From Bacteroidota bacterium (GTDB taxonomy: Bacteria > Bacteroidota > Bacteroidia > B-17B0 > Aurantibacillaceae): a stretch of 53,786 nucleotides of DNA. Each line of letters opens with the position of its first letter. Within the stretch, counting starts at the first letter, position 1. The notes beneath the pieces were generated by a model. It ran no database searches, was not told the DNA's origin, and saw nothing but the letters and a program-made list of their open reading frames with translations. This document shows positions 27,392 through 35,374 of this stretch, piece by piece. Position numbers and translations under genes: made by a program. The stretch covers positions 1 through 53,786 of the forward strand of contig JABDBZ010000006.1 in NCBI GenBank assembly GCA_013288385.1. Direction: 5' to 3'.

Positions 27392-27583
27392 TAAGAAAAA
27401 GAATACTTTTTATGACCTAACTTCAATTGACCTTTCTTAAACACTTGATTTGATTATACTTATTAACACCAATTTCTAAAAACAATTAAGAACGAATTGT
27501 TGATATGCATTAACACAGATTTTGTTAAAAATTAAACCTCGCTTAACCTAAACACGTAAGCATTGATTATACATTTGTGATGT

Positions 27584-28477
27584 ATGGCACCTAAACGCAA
27601 TAAGGACATGAGCTTAAAAGAAGTAATTGCCTTAATTACCTTACTCGATGACCCGGATGAAACCATTTATTCTGAAGTAAGGAACCGTTTTATTATACTT
27701 GGACCGCCTGCCATACCACACCTGGAAACCGCTTGGGAGAATAGTTTTGAAGCGTTAATGCAAAAACGGATTGAAATTATTATTCACAGTATACAATTTG
27801 AGGCACTTCAAAAAGCTTTAAAAGACTGGGCTATTAATGAAAGTGATGATCTTTTGAAAGGTATTATTTTATTGGCCCGTTATCAATATCCTGATTTAGA
27901 TGAAAGCAAAATACATAAACAACTTCATCAAATTAAACAAGATGTTTGGTTGGAATTGCATGAAGACCTTACTGCATTAGAGAAAGTAAAAATAATTAAT
28001 CATATTTTATTTGAGGTGCATCAGTTTGGCGGAAACATTACGAATTACCATGCGCCTCAAAATTCGTTTCTTAATAATGTACTCGAAAGTAAAAGAGGAA
28101 ACCCATTAATGCTGAGTGTTATTTATGCTTTGATTTGTAAAGAATTGAATATTCCGGTTTATGGCATTAATTTACCACAACATTTTGTATTAGCTTATGT
28201 AAACGATAATGCCAATTTGATTGATGTAAACAACAAAACCCTTTCGGATAATATCCTTTTTTACATTAATCCGTTTAGTAAAGGTTTAATTTTTAGTCAA
28301 AAGGATATTGATCAGTTTTTAAAGCAATTGAACCTTGACCCTGATAACAAATACTACCTACCCTGCAGCCATACCGATATTGTAAAGCGCTGTATTAGCA
28401 ATTTGGTATTCTCATATGAAAAATTGGGTTATATGGAGAAGATTGAAGAGTTAAAAAAATTAGAAAAATTGTTATAA
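27584..28477 (+). CDS. SirB1/transglutaminase-like family protein
   Basis: A 297-residue cytoplasmic protein of the SirB1 (UPF0162) type. The core transglutaminase-like stretch is NNVLESKRGNPLMLSVIYALICKELNIPVYGINLPQHFVLAY, given here in parts: NNVLESKRGNPLML near residue 163, LNIPVYGINLPQHFVLAY near 188. Instead of the catalytic Cys of true transglutaminases, Ser or Ile occupies the site, as in most of the family. Its biochemical role is unknown. Confidence 0.82.
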   Translation: MAPKRNKDMSLKEVIALITLLDDPDETIYSEVRNRFIILGPPAIPHLETAWENSFEALMQKRIEIIIHSIQFEALQKALKDWAINESDDLLKGIILLARYQYPDLDESKIHKQLHQIKQDVWLELHEDLTALEKVKIINHILFEVHQFGGNITNYHAPQNSFLNNVLESKRGNPLMLSVIYALICKELNIPVYGINLPQHFVLAYVNDNANLIDVNNKTLSDNILFYINPFSKGLIFSQKDIDQFLKQLNLDPDNKYYLPCSHTDIVKRCISNLVFSYEKLGYMEKIEELKKLEKLL

Positions 28478-28514
28478 TTCATTTCGCTGTACTTTTTTTA
28501 ATTAATTTTGACTT

Positions 28515-28757
28515 ATGAAAAATTATTTTCAAAAATACAGATTCATTTTCGCTGCATTTTTTGTAGCTATTTTGTTGCTTTCTGTTTTAGTTTTAATTGA
28601 TAATGCGAAAGTAAATAACAATGAAACCGGCGAGTCAACCCATACAGTAAGCGCTGTAAACACTCCTGAAAATCCTGAATACAAAGCTTCATCCGAAGAA
28701 AAAGAAGTACCTCACTTCAATATTTTTACAATCATTAATAAGTTTATTCCTAATTAA
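28515..28757 (+). CDS. Small single-pass membrane protein, hypothetical
   Basis: An 80-residue protein with one N-terminal membrane anchor (FIFAAFFVAILLLSVLVLI, residues 10-28) and a polar, acidic tail ending FNIFTIINKFIPN. It follows the SirB1-like gene by 37 bp on the same strand. No family recognised. Confidence 0.6.
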   Translation: MKNYFQKYRFIFAAFFVAILLLSVLVLIDNAKVNNNETGESTHTVSAVNTPENPEYKASSEEKEVPHFNIFTIINKFIPN

Positions 28758-28770
28758 TTAGGTTATTCTG

Positions 28771-28805
28771 TTTTTAGCCACGGAGACATCAAGACACGGT
28801 TTTTA
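28771..28805 (+). repeat. CCACGGAGACAC-type short dispersed repeat, copy 2
   Basis: TTTTTAGCCACGGAGACATC then AAGACACGGTTTTT, matching copy 1 at 15916. It opens the 28758-29190 gene-free stretch, which also holds the hairpin at 28877-28920 and three inverted copies of this same repeat. Confidence 0.7.
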
Positions 28806-28876
28806 AATTGGGTTTAAAGACAATTGATTATTTGCTTTTAAATCTAACTGATCTTGGTATCTAGCCTCATCCCCAA

Positions 28877-28920
28877 CCCTTCTCTACTTCGACTGCGCTC
28901 AGTATAAACCCAGAGAAGGG
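28877..28920. repeat. CCCTTCTCT/AGAGAAGGG hairpin enclosing a CTTCGACTGCGCTCAG repeat
   Basis: Nine-base perfect arms (28877-28885 and 28912-28920) enclose CTTCGACTGCGCTCAGTATA. The enclosed word belongs to the same family as 24701-24747, so the repeat seems inserted into an older CCCTTCTCT...AGAGAAGGG palindrome. Confidence 0.65.
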
Positions 28921-29010
28921 AGCACTTTTCAGAAGTCTTAAATATTTTTGTTATAAAGAAATTCTAAAGCCTTTTATCGTAGAAATTATTTTTTATTCAT
29001 TTTGATAATA

Positions 29011-29107
29011 AACCGTGTCTCAGTGCCTCCGTGGTTATTTTCTTTGTGCCTTCGTGTCTTTGTGGTTATTCATTGTAAACCGTGTCTCCGTGCCTCAGTG
29101 GCTAATA
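29011..29107 (-). repeat. CCACGGAGACAC-type repeat, three tandem inverted copies
   Basis: Three units lie at about 29011-29037 (AACCGTGTCTCAGTGCCTCC GTGG), 29042-29069 (CTTTGTGCCTTCGTGTCTTT) and 29078-29107 (AACCGTGTCTCCGTGCCTCA). Read on the minus strand they repeat CCACxGAGxCACxGAGACACGG. No coding frame is shared. Confidence 0.7.
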
Positions 29108-29151
29108 TTAAAATACATCCCATTTCTTTATCCTAAAAATTGCGAATTTAA

Positions 29152-29181
29152 TTGTGAGATAATCGTATATTCATAATTTTG
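29152..29181 (+). promoter_or_regulatory. Bacteroidota-type promoter of the yihY gene
   Basis: TTG (29152-29154), 19 bases, then TAATTTTG (29174-29181), fitting the -33 TTG and -7 TAnnTTTG pattern. The ATG at 29191 follows almost at once, so the leader would be very short. Confidence 0.45.
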
Positions 29182-29190
29182 TAGTTAAAT

Positions 29191-30514
29191 ATGCCAAACA
29201 TTATTACTTTATTTAAAAACGGTTGGACATTTGTGAGCGAACGCATTTGGCAAATCAGAATTGGAAAAGTGGACAAAAAACAAGGCTTCCTTCTCAAAAA
29301 CCTGCGCATTTTTGCCCTATCTGTTAAAGGCTTTAATGAAGATAATTGTTTAACCAAAGCTACAGCCCTTACTTTTTTATACTCTCTTTTCTATTGTCCC
29401 TATTTTGGCATTATTATTTGCCATAGCGAAAGGCATTGGATACGAAAAAAATTTACAAGATGAATTAATAAATAATTATGCGGAATATAAAGATGCTTTG
29501 TTGAAAGCGTTTGATTATGCCGACTCCATGCTTGAACACACTCATGGCGGCCTTATTGCCGGTATAGGTGTTGTATTATTACTTTACAGTGTTATGAAAT
29601 TACTCATGAGCATTGAAAGTAATTTTAATGAAATATGGGAAATAAAAAGAGGTAGAACTATTTTAAGAAGGCTCACCGATTATTTAGCAATCATGATTAT
29701 TAGTCCGCTTTTTTTACTGATTGCCGGCAGTCTCACAGTAGCTATAGAAACCAAGCTTGGGCAATTTCAATTTTTATCAGGCGCAACAACTCTTCTTTTT
29801 AAATTATTGACCTATGTTTTAATGACCTGTGTGTTCTCTTTACTTTATATTGTTTTACCGAATACTAAAGTAAGCGTTAAATCGGCATTTGTAGCTGGTT
29901 TTACGTCGATGGTATTTTTTCAAATTTTACAATGGGCCTATATTCGTTTTCAAATTGGAGCCAACCAAATGAATGCAATTTATGGAGGCTTTGCTGCTTT
30001 GCCTTTGTTTTTAATTTGGGTGCAGTATAGTTGGTACATTGTTTTATTTGGAGCTGAGTTGGCTTTTGCGAATCAATATGTTGATCATTACGAATTAGAA
30101 AATGATATTAATAAATTAAGTGTACGTTATAAAAAAGCAATTGGCTTATTAGTTGCCAATTTAGTTGCTAAGCGATTTTATGCAGGCGAAAGTTCTTTAA
30201 CCGCTCAGGAAATTGCTGATCGCTTAGACTTGCCTTTGCGCCTGGCACGTAACGTTATTAATGAATTTACTGAAACCGGAATTTTAATTGAATTAAAAGG
30301 TGGCGATAAAGAAAAAGAAAGTACCTATCAACCCGGCTTAACAGAAAGCAAATTAACGGTAAGAAATATTTTGTGCACGCTCGACGAGAAAGGATTAAAT
30401 GCTTTACCCATTAAAGATACCGACGAATTAAAAACCATCAACGAATTAATGAAAGAATTAGATGATTCGTTAGATAATGAACTTGGTAATAAACTCGTAA
30501 AAGATATAACCTAG
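29191..30514 (+). pseudogene. YihY/BrkB-family inner-membrane protein, frameshifted
   Basis: The first frame (29191 to about 29378) encodes the N-terminus through NCLTKATALTF; the rest (SIVPILALLFAIAKGIGYEKNL and onward to 30514) is in another frame. Removing one T from the six-T run at 29373-29378 joins them as ALTFYTLFSIVPILALLFAIA, the family's conserved first helix. About six membrane segments follow, then a cytoplasmic C-terminal domain with a winged-helix-like part (SLTAQEIADRLDLPLRLARNVI). Either the gene is broken or the homopolymer was misread; the intact downstream frame favours a sequencing error. The internal start at 29405 is not a real one. Confidence 0.85.
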
Positions 30515-31081
30515 TTGAGAATTATATTGATCATATTTTTTGTTTGGAGTTTTTGCGGCGGCGTTTATGCGCAAGATACTTTGCGGAAAGACAGTACGGC
30601 GACTGAAAATAAAGCTTTGAAAAAAAATCATAAACCTCGCACTGCAGCACTTTTAAGTTTAGTGTTACCAGGCGCAGGGCAAGTTTATAATCGCAAGTAT
30701 TGGAAACCTCCTATTATTTATGCCGCACTTGGAGGCGTTGGTTATTTTTTTATGAAGAACCAAAATCAATACACTTACTATCGCAAAAATTTAATTGCAC
30801 TTGTGAAGGGCGACTCTTCAGTAATAGCAAAAACAGGTTATACAAGCGACCAATTACAAACGCAAAAATTAACTTTCAGAAAATACCGTGATATGTTTGG
30901 CTTTGGCTTAATTGCTATTTATTTAGTAAACATAATTGATGCAAACGTTGATGCACATTTAAAAAGTTTTGATATAAGTGATAATTTAAGTTTACAAATA
31001 AAACCGAGTGCTCTTTTTTTTACAAGCTTAAGAGGCATGACCTGCGGAGCAGGGCTATCTATTAAATTAAATTTTAAATAA
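30515..31081 (+). CDS. DUF5683 domain membrane protein
   Basis: A 188-residue exported protein with a TTG start directly after the yihY stop. A signal peptide (IILIIFFVWSFCGGVYAQ) is followed by a lysine-rich linker and the DUF5683 core: PRTAALLSLVLPGAGQVYNR, KYWKPPIIYAALGGVGYFF and YLVNIIDANVDAHL. The family commonly lies next to dapB in Bacteroidota, as here (5 bp upstream). Its role is unknown; envelope assembly is often suggested by context only. Confidence 0.88.
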   Translation: MRIILIIFFVWSFCGGVYAQDTLRKDSTATENKALKKNHKPRTAALLSLVLPGAGQVYNRKYWKPPIIYAALGGVGYFFMKNQNQYTYYRKNLIALVKGDSSVIAKTGYTSDQLQTQKLTFRKYRDMFGFGLIAIYLVNIIDANVDAHLKSFDISDNLSLQIKPSALFFTSLRGMTCGAGLSIKLNFK

Positions 31082-31086
31082 AATAT

Positions 31087-31794
31087 ATGAATATTGCATT
31101 AATTGGCTACGGCAAAATGGGCAAAGAAATTGAGAAAATTGCCTTGAACAGAAACCACAACATTGTTTTAAAAGTTGATAAGGATAATGCGGACACAGTT
31201 AAAACAGAAGATTTAAAGAAAGCTGATATTGCTATTGAGTTTACAACACCACACACCGTATTACAAAATATTAGAAAATGTTTTGATGCTAATTTACCTG
31301 TGGTAGTAGGCACTACAGGCTGGTATGATGATTTTGATAAAATTAAAGCGGAATGTTTAGCGGGGAATAAAAGTTTATTTTACGCCAGCAATTTTAGTTT
31401 GGGTGTAAATTTATTTTTTAAAGTAAATAAATATTTGGCTGAGTTAATGAATAAATATCCTGAGTACGAAGTAAGCATGGAAGAGATTCACCACGTTCAT
31501 AAAATTGATAAACCAAGTGGTACTGCAATTACTTTAGCGCAACAGGTAATTGATAAAATGGCTCGCAAAACAAAATGGAGCATTGAAGAGTGCAGTTCCG
31601 AAATTTTATACATTGACGACAAGCGTGAAGGTGAAGTACCGGGCACACATATTATTAAATACACATCGCCTATTGATGATATAGAAATTATGCACAAGGC
31701 GCATAACCGCCAGGGATTTGCTTTAGGAAGCGTAATTGCCGCCGAATTTTTAAAAGGCAAAAAGGGGATTTATAATATGGAAGATGTGATTTGA
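31087..31794 (+). CDS. dapB: 4-hydroxy-tetrahydrodipicolinate reductase
   Basis: NAD(P)H-dependent reductase of lysine and meso-diaminopimelate synthesis. It has the Rossmann motif IGYGKMGKEIE at the N-terminus, VVGTTGW near residue 73, and the catalytic signature EEIHHVHKIDKPSGTAIT near residue 131. At 235 residues it is slightly shorter than the usual 240-270, common in Bacteroidota. It is the last core gene before the accessory patch. Confidence 0.95.
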   Translation: MNIALIGYGKMGKEIEKIALNRNHNIVLKVDKDNADTVKTEDLKKADIAIEFTTPHTVLQNIRKCFDANLPVVVGTTGWYDDFDKIKAECLAGNKSLFYASNFSLGVNLFFKVNKYLAELMNKYPEYEVSMEEIHHVHKIDKPSGTAITLAQQVIDKMARKTKWSIEECSSEILYIDDKREGEVPGTHIIKYTSPIDDIEIMHKAHNRQGFALGSVIAAEFLKGKKGIYNMEDVI

Positions 31795-31852
31795 TAATTC
31801 AAAAATGCTTAAATTTAATAAACCAATAAGGATGATAAACATGCTCCTATAT

Positions 31853-32256
31853 GGTAGTTATAGGTAAGTGGGTGGACGAATCCCGTAAGACAGACCAAGG
31901 ACATGAAAAGAGCCTTCTACTTTATTATTTCGGTTTTCGTCCTGACTTCGTGCGCTGACAATAAAAAGAACTTTATCGAAAAAGACGAGTTAGACAAAAT
32001 GCTGTCGACTTCAGAATATAAAATTCTTGACACAATTCGACTTAAAAAATCAGAAGTGCTTGAAATATATCAGGACGAGGGTGCACTAGGTGGAAGTAAA
32101 TTTCATCTCTTGCACAAAATAGGTAGTTCAAAATTTCATTACATTCTTTACCCAGACACAACTGAAAAAATAAATAGACTTGAAGAACAACTTAACTAAA
32201 TACGGCGGACACGTGAACGCAACACATCTATTTGCACCCACCATACCTATAACACC
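31853..32256. repeat. Inverted flanks of a one-gene cassette-like unit
   Basis: GTTATAGGTAAGTGGGTGG (31857-31875) is matched in reverse by CACCCACCATACCTATAAC (32235-32253) with one or two differences. The pair brackets the 98-residue lipoprotein gene. Such complementarity between successive boundaries is expected for neighbouring attC sites of one integron family; other explanations are possible. Confidence 0.5.
31903..32199 (+). CDS. Small hypothetical lipoprotein (cassette-like)
   Basis: A 98-residue lipoprotein: MKRAFYFIISVFVLTSCADN gives a lipobox LTSC, then a charged region with a likely GALGGSKFHLLHKIGSSKFHY strand pair. It has an unusually good ribosome-binding site for this genome (AAGGA, 4 bases before the ATG) and uses GAC more than its core neighbours. 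Both suggest transfer. It is bracketed by a 20-bp imperfect inverted repeat. No family recognised. Confidence 0.7.
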   Translation: MKRAFYFIISVFVLTSCADNKKNFIEKDELDKMLSTSEYKILDTIRLKKSEVLEIYQDEGALGGSKFHLLHKIGSSKFHYILYPDTTEKINRLEEQLN

Positions 32257-32266
32257 AAGCAAGCGA

Positions 32267-32447
32267 CCACTTTTTGCTTGTTAACGCTCAAATGTGTAAC
32301 TTGGACTTAGCAAAAAGCGGACGCCTACTTGGAAACCGTTGGAAGGAAATCCACTTCTGGCCTCACGGCCCCGATGCTTCGCTTTCCTTCCAACGTACTC
32401 GCGCTTTGCAAAATGCAAAGCCCTTCGCAAAGCGCGAGTACGTTAGC
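32267..32447. repeat. Block of three strong hairpins upstream of the AraC gene (attC-like?)
   Basis: Three stems follow one another. First, CCACTTTTTGCT (32267-32278) pairs with AGCAAAAAGCGG (32309-32320), one mismatch. Second, CGTTGGAAGGAAA (32337-32349) pairs perfectly with 32383-32395. Third, AACGTACTCGCGCTTTGC (32392-32409) pairs perfectly with 32427-32444, sharing AACG with the second. A nested GCTTTGCA-AAA-TGCAAAGC (32403-32421) competes with the third. GTTAAC at 32280 and GTTAGC at 32442 recall integron core sites. No conserved protein is read through the block. Confidence 0.7.
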
Positions 32448-32490
32448 GGTCATTGTAAAAGACGACATCACAACCATCAAACAGACGACA

Positions 32491-33372
32491 ATGCAAGAAA
32501 CAAAAGGACTACTTGACCAAATAAAACAGCACGACAAACTTGCGATTAGAGTGAACTCTAATTCAAATAATAATTTGTCTGCTGATGTAATGAAAATGCT
32601 TACCCAACCTCACAGAAAAGCTAATTATTTTTTTGTGTTTGTTGAAAGCGGTTCACTAACTCATAAGGTTGACTTAAACAATTTGACAATTACAAAGGGG
32701 CAATTGTTTTTTGTTTTGCCTAATCAAATTCATTCTGCACCTACACAGAAGAAAGATGACACTGAATGTTTCAAAATGAGTTTTGACCAAAATTGCTTGT
32801 CTTTGCTTCCGAAACAATTTTCTTTTTTAATCAATCCCTTAAATTCACAAATCATTTCATTTGATAGTGATTCAAGACAACGAGTAAAAATACTTTTTGA
32901 AATACTCAACAAAATTTTGCATTCGGACAACGACCAAAAAGATGCTGAAATTATTTTGGCTCATCTTAATTCACTTTTGACAGAGTTGAATAAAGCATAT
33001 TTTAAAAATGTTGCAAAAGAAAAATCAGAACCAAACAAACTTTCAAAATACATTGAGTTTAAAATTGCAGTTGAAACTCATTTGACCGAGCAACATTCTA
33101 TAAATACTATTGCCGACAACCTTTCAATAACGACAAACAATCTTTACAACATTGTAAAAGAGTTTTCGGGAGTTTCGCCAAAAGAATTTATCACAAACCG
33201 TTTGATGTTAGAGGCACAGAGGAAACTTTTCTATTCCGAGACATCGGTAAAAGAATTGGCTTACGAGTTAGGTTTCAGCGATCCCGATTATTTTTCAAAG
33301 CTTTTCAAAAAGAACACTGGAAAAAGTGTTACACAGTTTGTAGAAAGCATTCAAGATTTGTCAAGCAATTAA
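32491..33372 (+). CDS. AraC-family transcriptional regulator
   Basis: About 293 residues from ATG 32491. The frame is open back to 32329 but that part reads through hairpins and looks non-coding, and MQETKGLLDQI is a natural start. A cupin-like N-terminal sensing domain (residues 30-140, with VFVESGSLTHKVDL and GQLFFVLPNQIHS) is followed by the AraC double helix-turn-helix (IADNLSITTNNLYNIVKEFSG, then VKELAYELGFSDPDYFSKLF). It lies 65 bp before an SDR gene, which it probably controls. Codon use (more TTG, GAC) differs from core neighbours. Confidence 0.88.
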   Translation: MQETKGLLDQIKQHDKLAIRVNSNSNNNLSADVMKMLTQPHRKANYFFVFVESGSLTHKVDLNNLTITKGQLFFVLPNQIHSAPTQKKDDTECFKMSFDQNCLSLLPKQFSFLINPLNSQIISFDSDSRQRVKILFEILNKILHSDNDQKDAEIILAHLNSLLTELNKAYFKNVAKEKSEPNKLSKYIEFKIAVETHLTEQHSINTIADNLSITTNNLYNIVKEFSGVSPKEFITNRLMLEAQRKLFYSETSVKELAYELGFSDPDYFSKLFKKNTGKSVTQFVESIQDLSSN

Positions 33373-33437
33373 AGTGAATAGTCCATCTCACTTGATTTTA
33401 CTCTCCCGACTTTTGCTGTTCATCAAAAAATATAAAA

Positions 33438-34160
33438 ATGAAATCAGCATTAGTAACAGGGGCAAACAAAAGCATCGGTTTTGAAACCGCCAAACAATTA
33501 GCACAACTTGGGTATTTCGTTTACATCGGTAGCCGAGACAAAACGAAAGGACTTGAGGCAATTGAAAAATTAAAAGCAATGGGCTTAACAAATGTGGACT
33601 GTATTCAATTGGATGTTACCGACATCAATTCAATAAAATCTGCAAGGCAAGAATTGGAAGTAAAAACTAAAAAATTAGACATCTTAATTAACAACGCAGG
33701 CATTAGTGGTGGTTTCCCACAACCAGCCACAAAAGTTTCTATTGACACTTTACGACTTGTATTTGAAACTAATTTTTTCGGTGTAGTTCAACTAACACAA
33801 GAGTTTATTGAGTTGCTAAAAAAATCAGACCAACCAAGAATTGTAAATGTAACCACCGAATTGTCTTCATTGACAAATCACAGCGACCCAAATTGGATAT
33901 TTGCACAATTTAAGCCTGCTGCTTATGGTCCATCAAAGACCGCTTTGAACGCATACACCGTAATGTTAGCGGTTGAATTGAAAGACACAAATTTTAAGGT
34001 GAATTGTGTATGCCCCGGGTTTACAGCAACAGACTTCAATAATCACCAAGGAACAAAAACAGTTGAACAAGGTGCAAGTGCAATTGTGAAATATGCTACA
34101 ATTGACAGTACAGGTTCGACAGGTAAATTTTTTAATGAAGATGGGGAAATTGCTTGGTAA
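33438..34160 (+). CDS. Short-chain dehydrogenase/reductase (SDR)
   Basis: A 240-residue classical SDR: cofactor motif TGANKSIGFETAKQL (TGxxxxIG) near residue 7, NNAG near 87, Ser near 140 and the catalytic YGPSK near 158 (Tyr-x-x-x-Lys). SRDK after the second strand (residue 30) suggests NADPH. The substrate is unknown. It lies behind the AraC regulator on the same strand and ends before an attC-like repeat at 34199. Confidence 0.9.
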   Translation: MKSALVTGANKSIGFETAKQLAQLGYFVYIGSRDKTKGLEAIEKLKAMGLTNVDCIQLDVTDINSIKSARQELEVKTKKLDILINNAGISGGFPQPATKVSIDTLRLVFETNFFGVVQLTQEFIELLKKSDQPRIVNVTTELSSLTNHSDPNWIFAQFKPAAYGPSKTALNAYTVMLAVELKDTNFKVNCVCPGFTATDFNNHQGTKTVEQGASAIVKYATIDSTGSTGKFFNEDGEIAW

Positions 34161-34198
34161 CAAAGTACGACATAAAGACCGAAGAAAAACAACGAACC

Positions 34199-34325
34199 GC
34201 TAACAGCACCTACCAGTAATTGGCGCCTGACGAAGTAATAGAAAGTTTTGTATCTTTAAAAAACTATTTGTGGTTATAGACAGTTGAGTGTTCCAAAACT
34301 CCAACTACTGGTAGCTGCATTCCAA
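34199..34325 (+). repeat. attC-like inverted repeat
   Basis: GCTAAC (34199-34204) opens the site. GCACCTACCAGTAATTGG (34206-34223) pairs with CCAACTACTGGTAGCTGC (34301-34318): 16 of 18 positions are complementary around a 77-base spacer. Size, spacer and GCTAAC edge fit an integron attC site; the right-hand core (GTTAGC expected) is degenerate. It separates the SDR and VOC genes. Confidence 0.55.
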
Positions 34326-34353
34326 GATAAAAAACAAATAAAAAATATAAATT

Positions 34354-34797
34354 ATGGCAATTATCAATCCTCACATTAACTTCAATGGAAATGCCGAAGA
34401 AGCATTTACCTTTTACAAATCAGTATTTGGCGGAGAGTTTGCAAAAATTATTCGTTTCAAAGATCTTGCAAGCTCTGAATTTCCCGTAGCAGAAAAAGAA
34501 GAAAATAAAATTATGCATATTGCTTTGCCTATCGGTAAAAGTAATAGGTTGATGGCAAATGATGTACCGGAAATTATGGGAAAAACAAACGAAAATGAGA
34601 ACAGAAGCAAAATTGTAATAAGCGCAGAAAGTAAAGAAGAAGCAGACAAATTATTTAATGGGCTTTCAGTAGGAGGACAAATAGAAGGGCCTATTGGTGA
34701 TAGTCCTTGGGATGATTCATATTTTGGTTGTTTTAGAGACAAATACGGTATTGAATGGATCGTTGAATTTGACCCAAAGTATAACGGAAAAATATAA
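34354..34797 (+). CDS. VOC/PhnB-like (glyoxalase fold) protein
   Basis: A 147-residue VOC-superfamily protein of the PhnB/3-dmu-9_3-mt type. Typical segments are INFNGNAEEAFTFYKSVFGGE-like (here HINFNGNAEEAFTFYKSVFG, residues 7-26), NKIMHIALPIG, and the closing DSPWDDSYFGCFRDKYGIEW. Function unknown; family members bind metals or small antibiotics. It stands alone between two large inverted repeats, as a cassette gene would. Confidence 0.85.
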   Translation: MAIINPHINFNGNAEEAFTFYKSVFGGEFAKIIRFKDLASSEFPVAEKEENKIMHIALPIGKSNRLMANDVPEIMGKTNENENRSKIVISAESKEEADKLFNGLSVGGQIEGPIGDSPWDDSYFGCFRDKYGIEWIVEFDPKYNGKI

Positions 34798-34814
34798 GCG
34801 AAAAAATAACGAAC

Positions 34815-34926
34815 GCTTAACAGCTAACAATTGTATAATGCAGGCCGAACTTATCTCAGTAAACATGTTAAGAGTATAAAAAAAATAAGCTACCGTATCT
34901 TCTATACAACTTTGAAGTTACCCTAA
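34815..34926 (+). repeat. Second, weaker attC-like repeat
   Basis: GCTTAACAGCTAAC (34815-34828) is followed by TTGTATA (34831-34837), which pairs with TATACAA (34903-34909) over 65 bases; beyond this the arms match only partly. It lies between the VOC gene and the next gene, in the position of an attC site. The rest of the 34798-35008 gap shows nothing else. Confidence 0.4.
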
Positions 34927-35008
34927 CGACTAACTATTAGAAAAACTACACATAACAGTAAGTAGCGGACATCGGATATAAAAAAGCAATCGGTTAACAA
35001 AAATAGGC

Positions 35009-35374
35009 ATGAAAAAAACCTTAATAGAGCCAATAGTAATTCTAATTATTGCCATGGTGTTTGCTTTACTGTTGCCAAATTTATTTAAGATGAACAAGAC
35101 TATTGAATTGCCGACAATAGACGAGTTTGTTATTTTGACTTTATCGAGTTTCGCAATGATGTCAGTAATTGTTCATTTATTTAGACCGAAAGAAAAGGTG
35201 GTCATACTTCCAGACGGTTATTATGAATTATATAATGCAAATAATCAATTGACAAAAAAAGGGATGTTTGAAGGAAGTAAACAAGTTAGCGGTATAAAAT
35301 ATGTCTACAAAAAGGACGGGACTCTTTCTCATGTTGAAAAATGTTTAAATGGTGTTTATACCAAAGACATTTAA
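35009..35374 (+). CDS. Hypothetical membrane protein with MORN-like tail
   Basis: A 121-residue protein with two N-terminal membrane segments (about residues 9-27 and 43-62) and a C-terminal soluble part of MORN-like beta hairpins (GYYELYNANNQLTKKGMFEG, then YVYKKDGTLSHVEKCLNGVY). No named family. It belongs to the accessory patch and is flanked by long non-coding gaps. Confidence 0.65.
   Translation: MKKTLIEPIVILIIAMVFALLLPNLFKMNKTIELPTIDEFVILTLSSFAMMSVIVHLFRPKEKVVILPDGYYELYNANNQLTKKGMFEGSKQVSGIKYVYKKDGTLSHVEKCLNGVYTKDI

Larger units (their letters stand above)
27118..27394. mobile_element. MITE-like element: two structured repeats head-to-head with 20-bp perfect TIRs
   Basis: TTATTTGGGCGTGCCCCCGC (27118-27137) and its exact reverse complement (27375-27394) bound a 277-bp segment made of repeat copies B (minus) and C (plus), 38 bp apart. 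It codes for no protein. The form is that of a miniature inverted-repeat element, but I see no clear target-site duplication and no transposase, so mobility is inference. The rest of the 27070-27583 gap shows no other feature. Confidence 0.6.

Noticed and set aside
27118-27394. CRISPR array or integrated phage remnant
   Set aside because: Only two copies in opposite orientation with diverged interiors; no regular spacers and no phage gene.
29405-30514. A separate 369-residue protein starting at 29405
   Set aside because: It begins inside a conserved membrane helix whose first half is in the other frame; one extra T explains it, so it was merged with the upstream frame.
32329-32490. Longer N-terminus of the AraC regulator from 32329
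   Set aside because: This part reads through three hairpins, contains low-complexity unlikely residues, and a natural ATG lies at 32491.
34413-34742. Minus-strand frame opposite the VOC gene
   Set aside because: Low-complexity serine/leucine-rich translation without conserved features; shadow frame.
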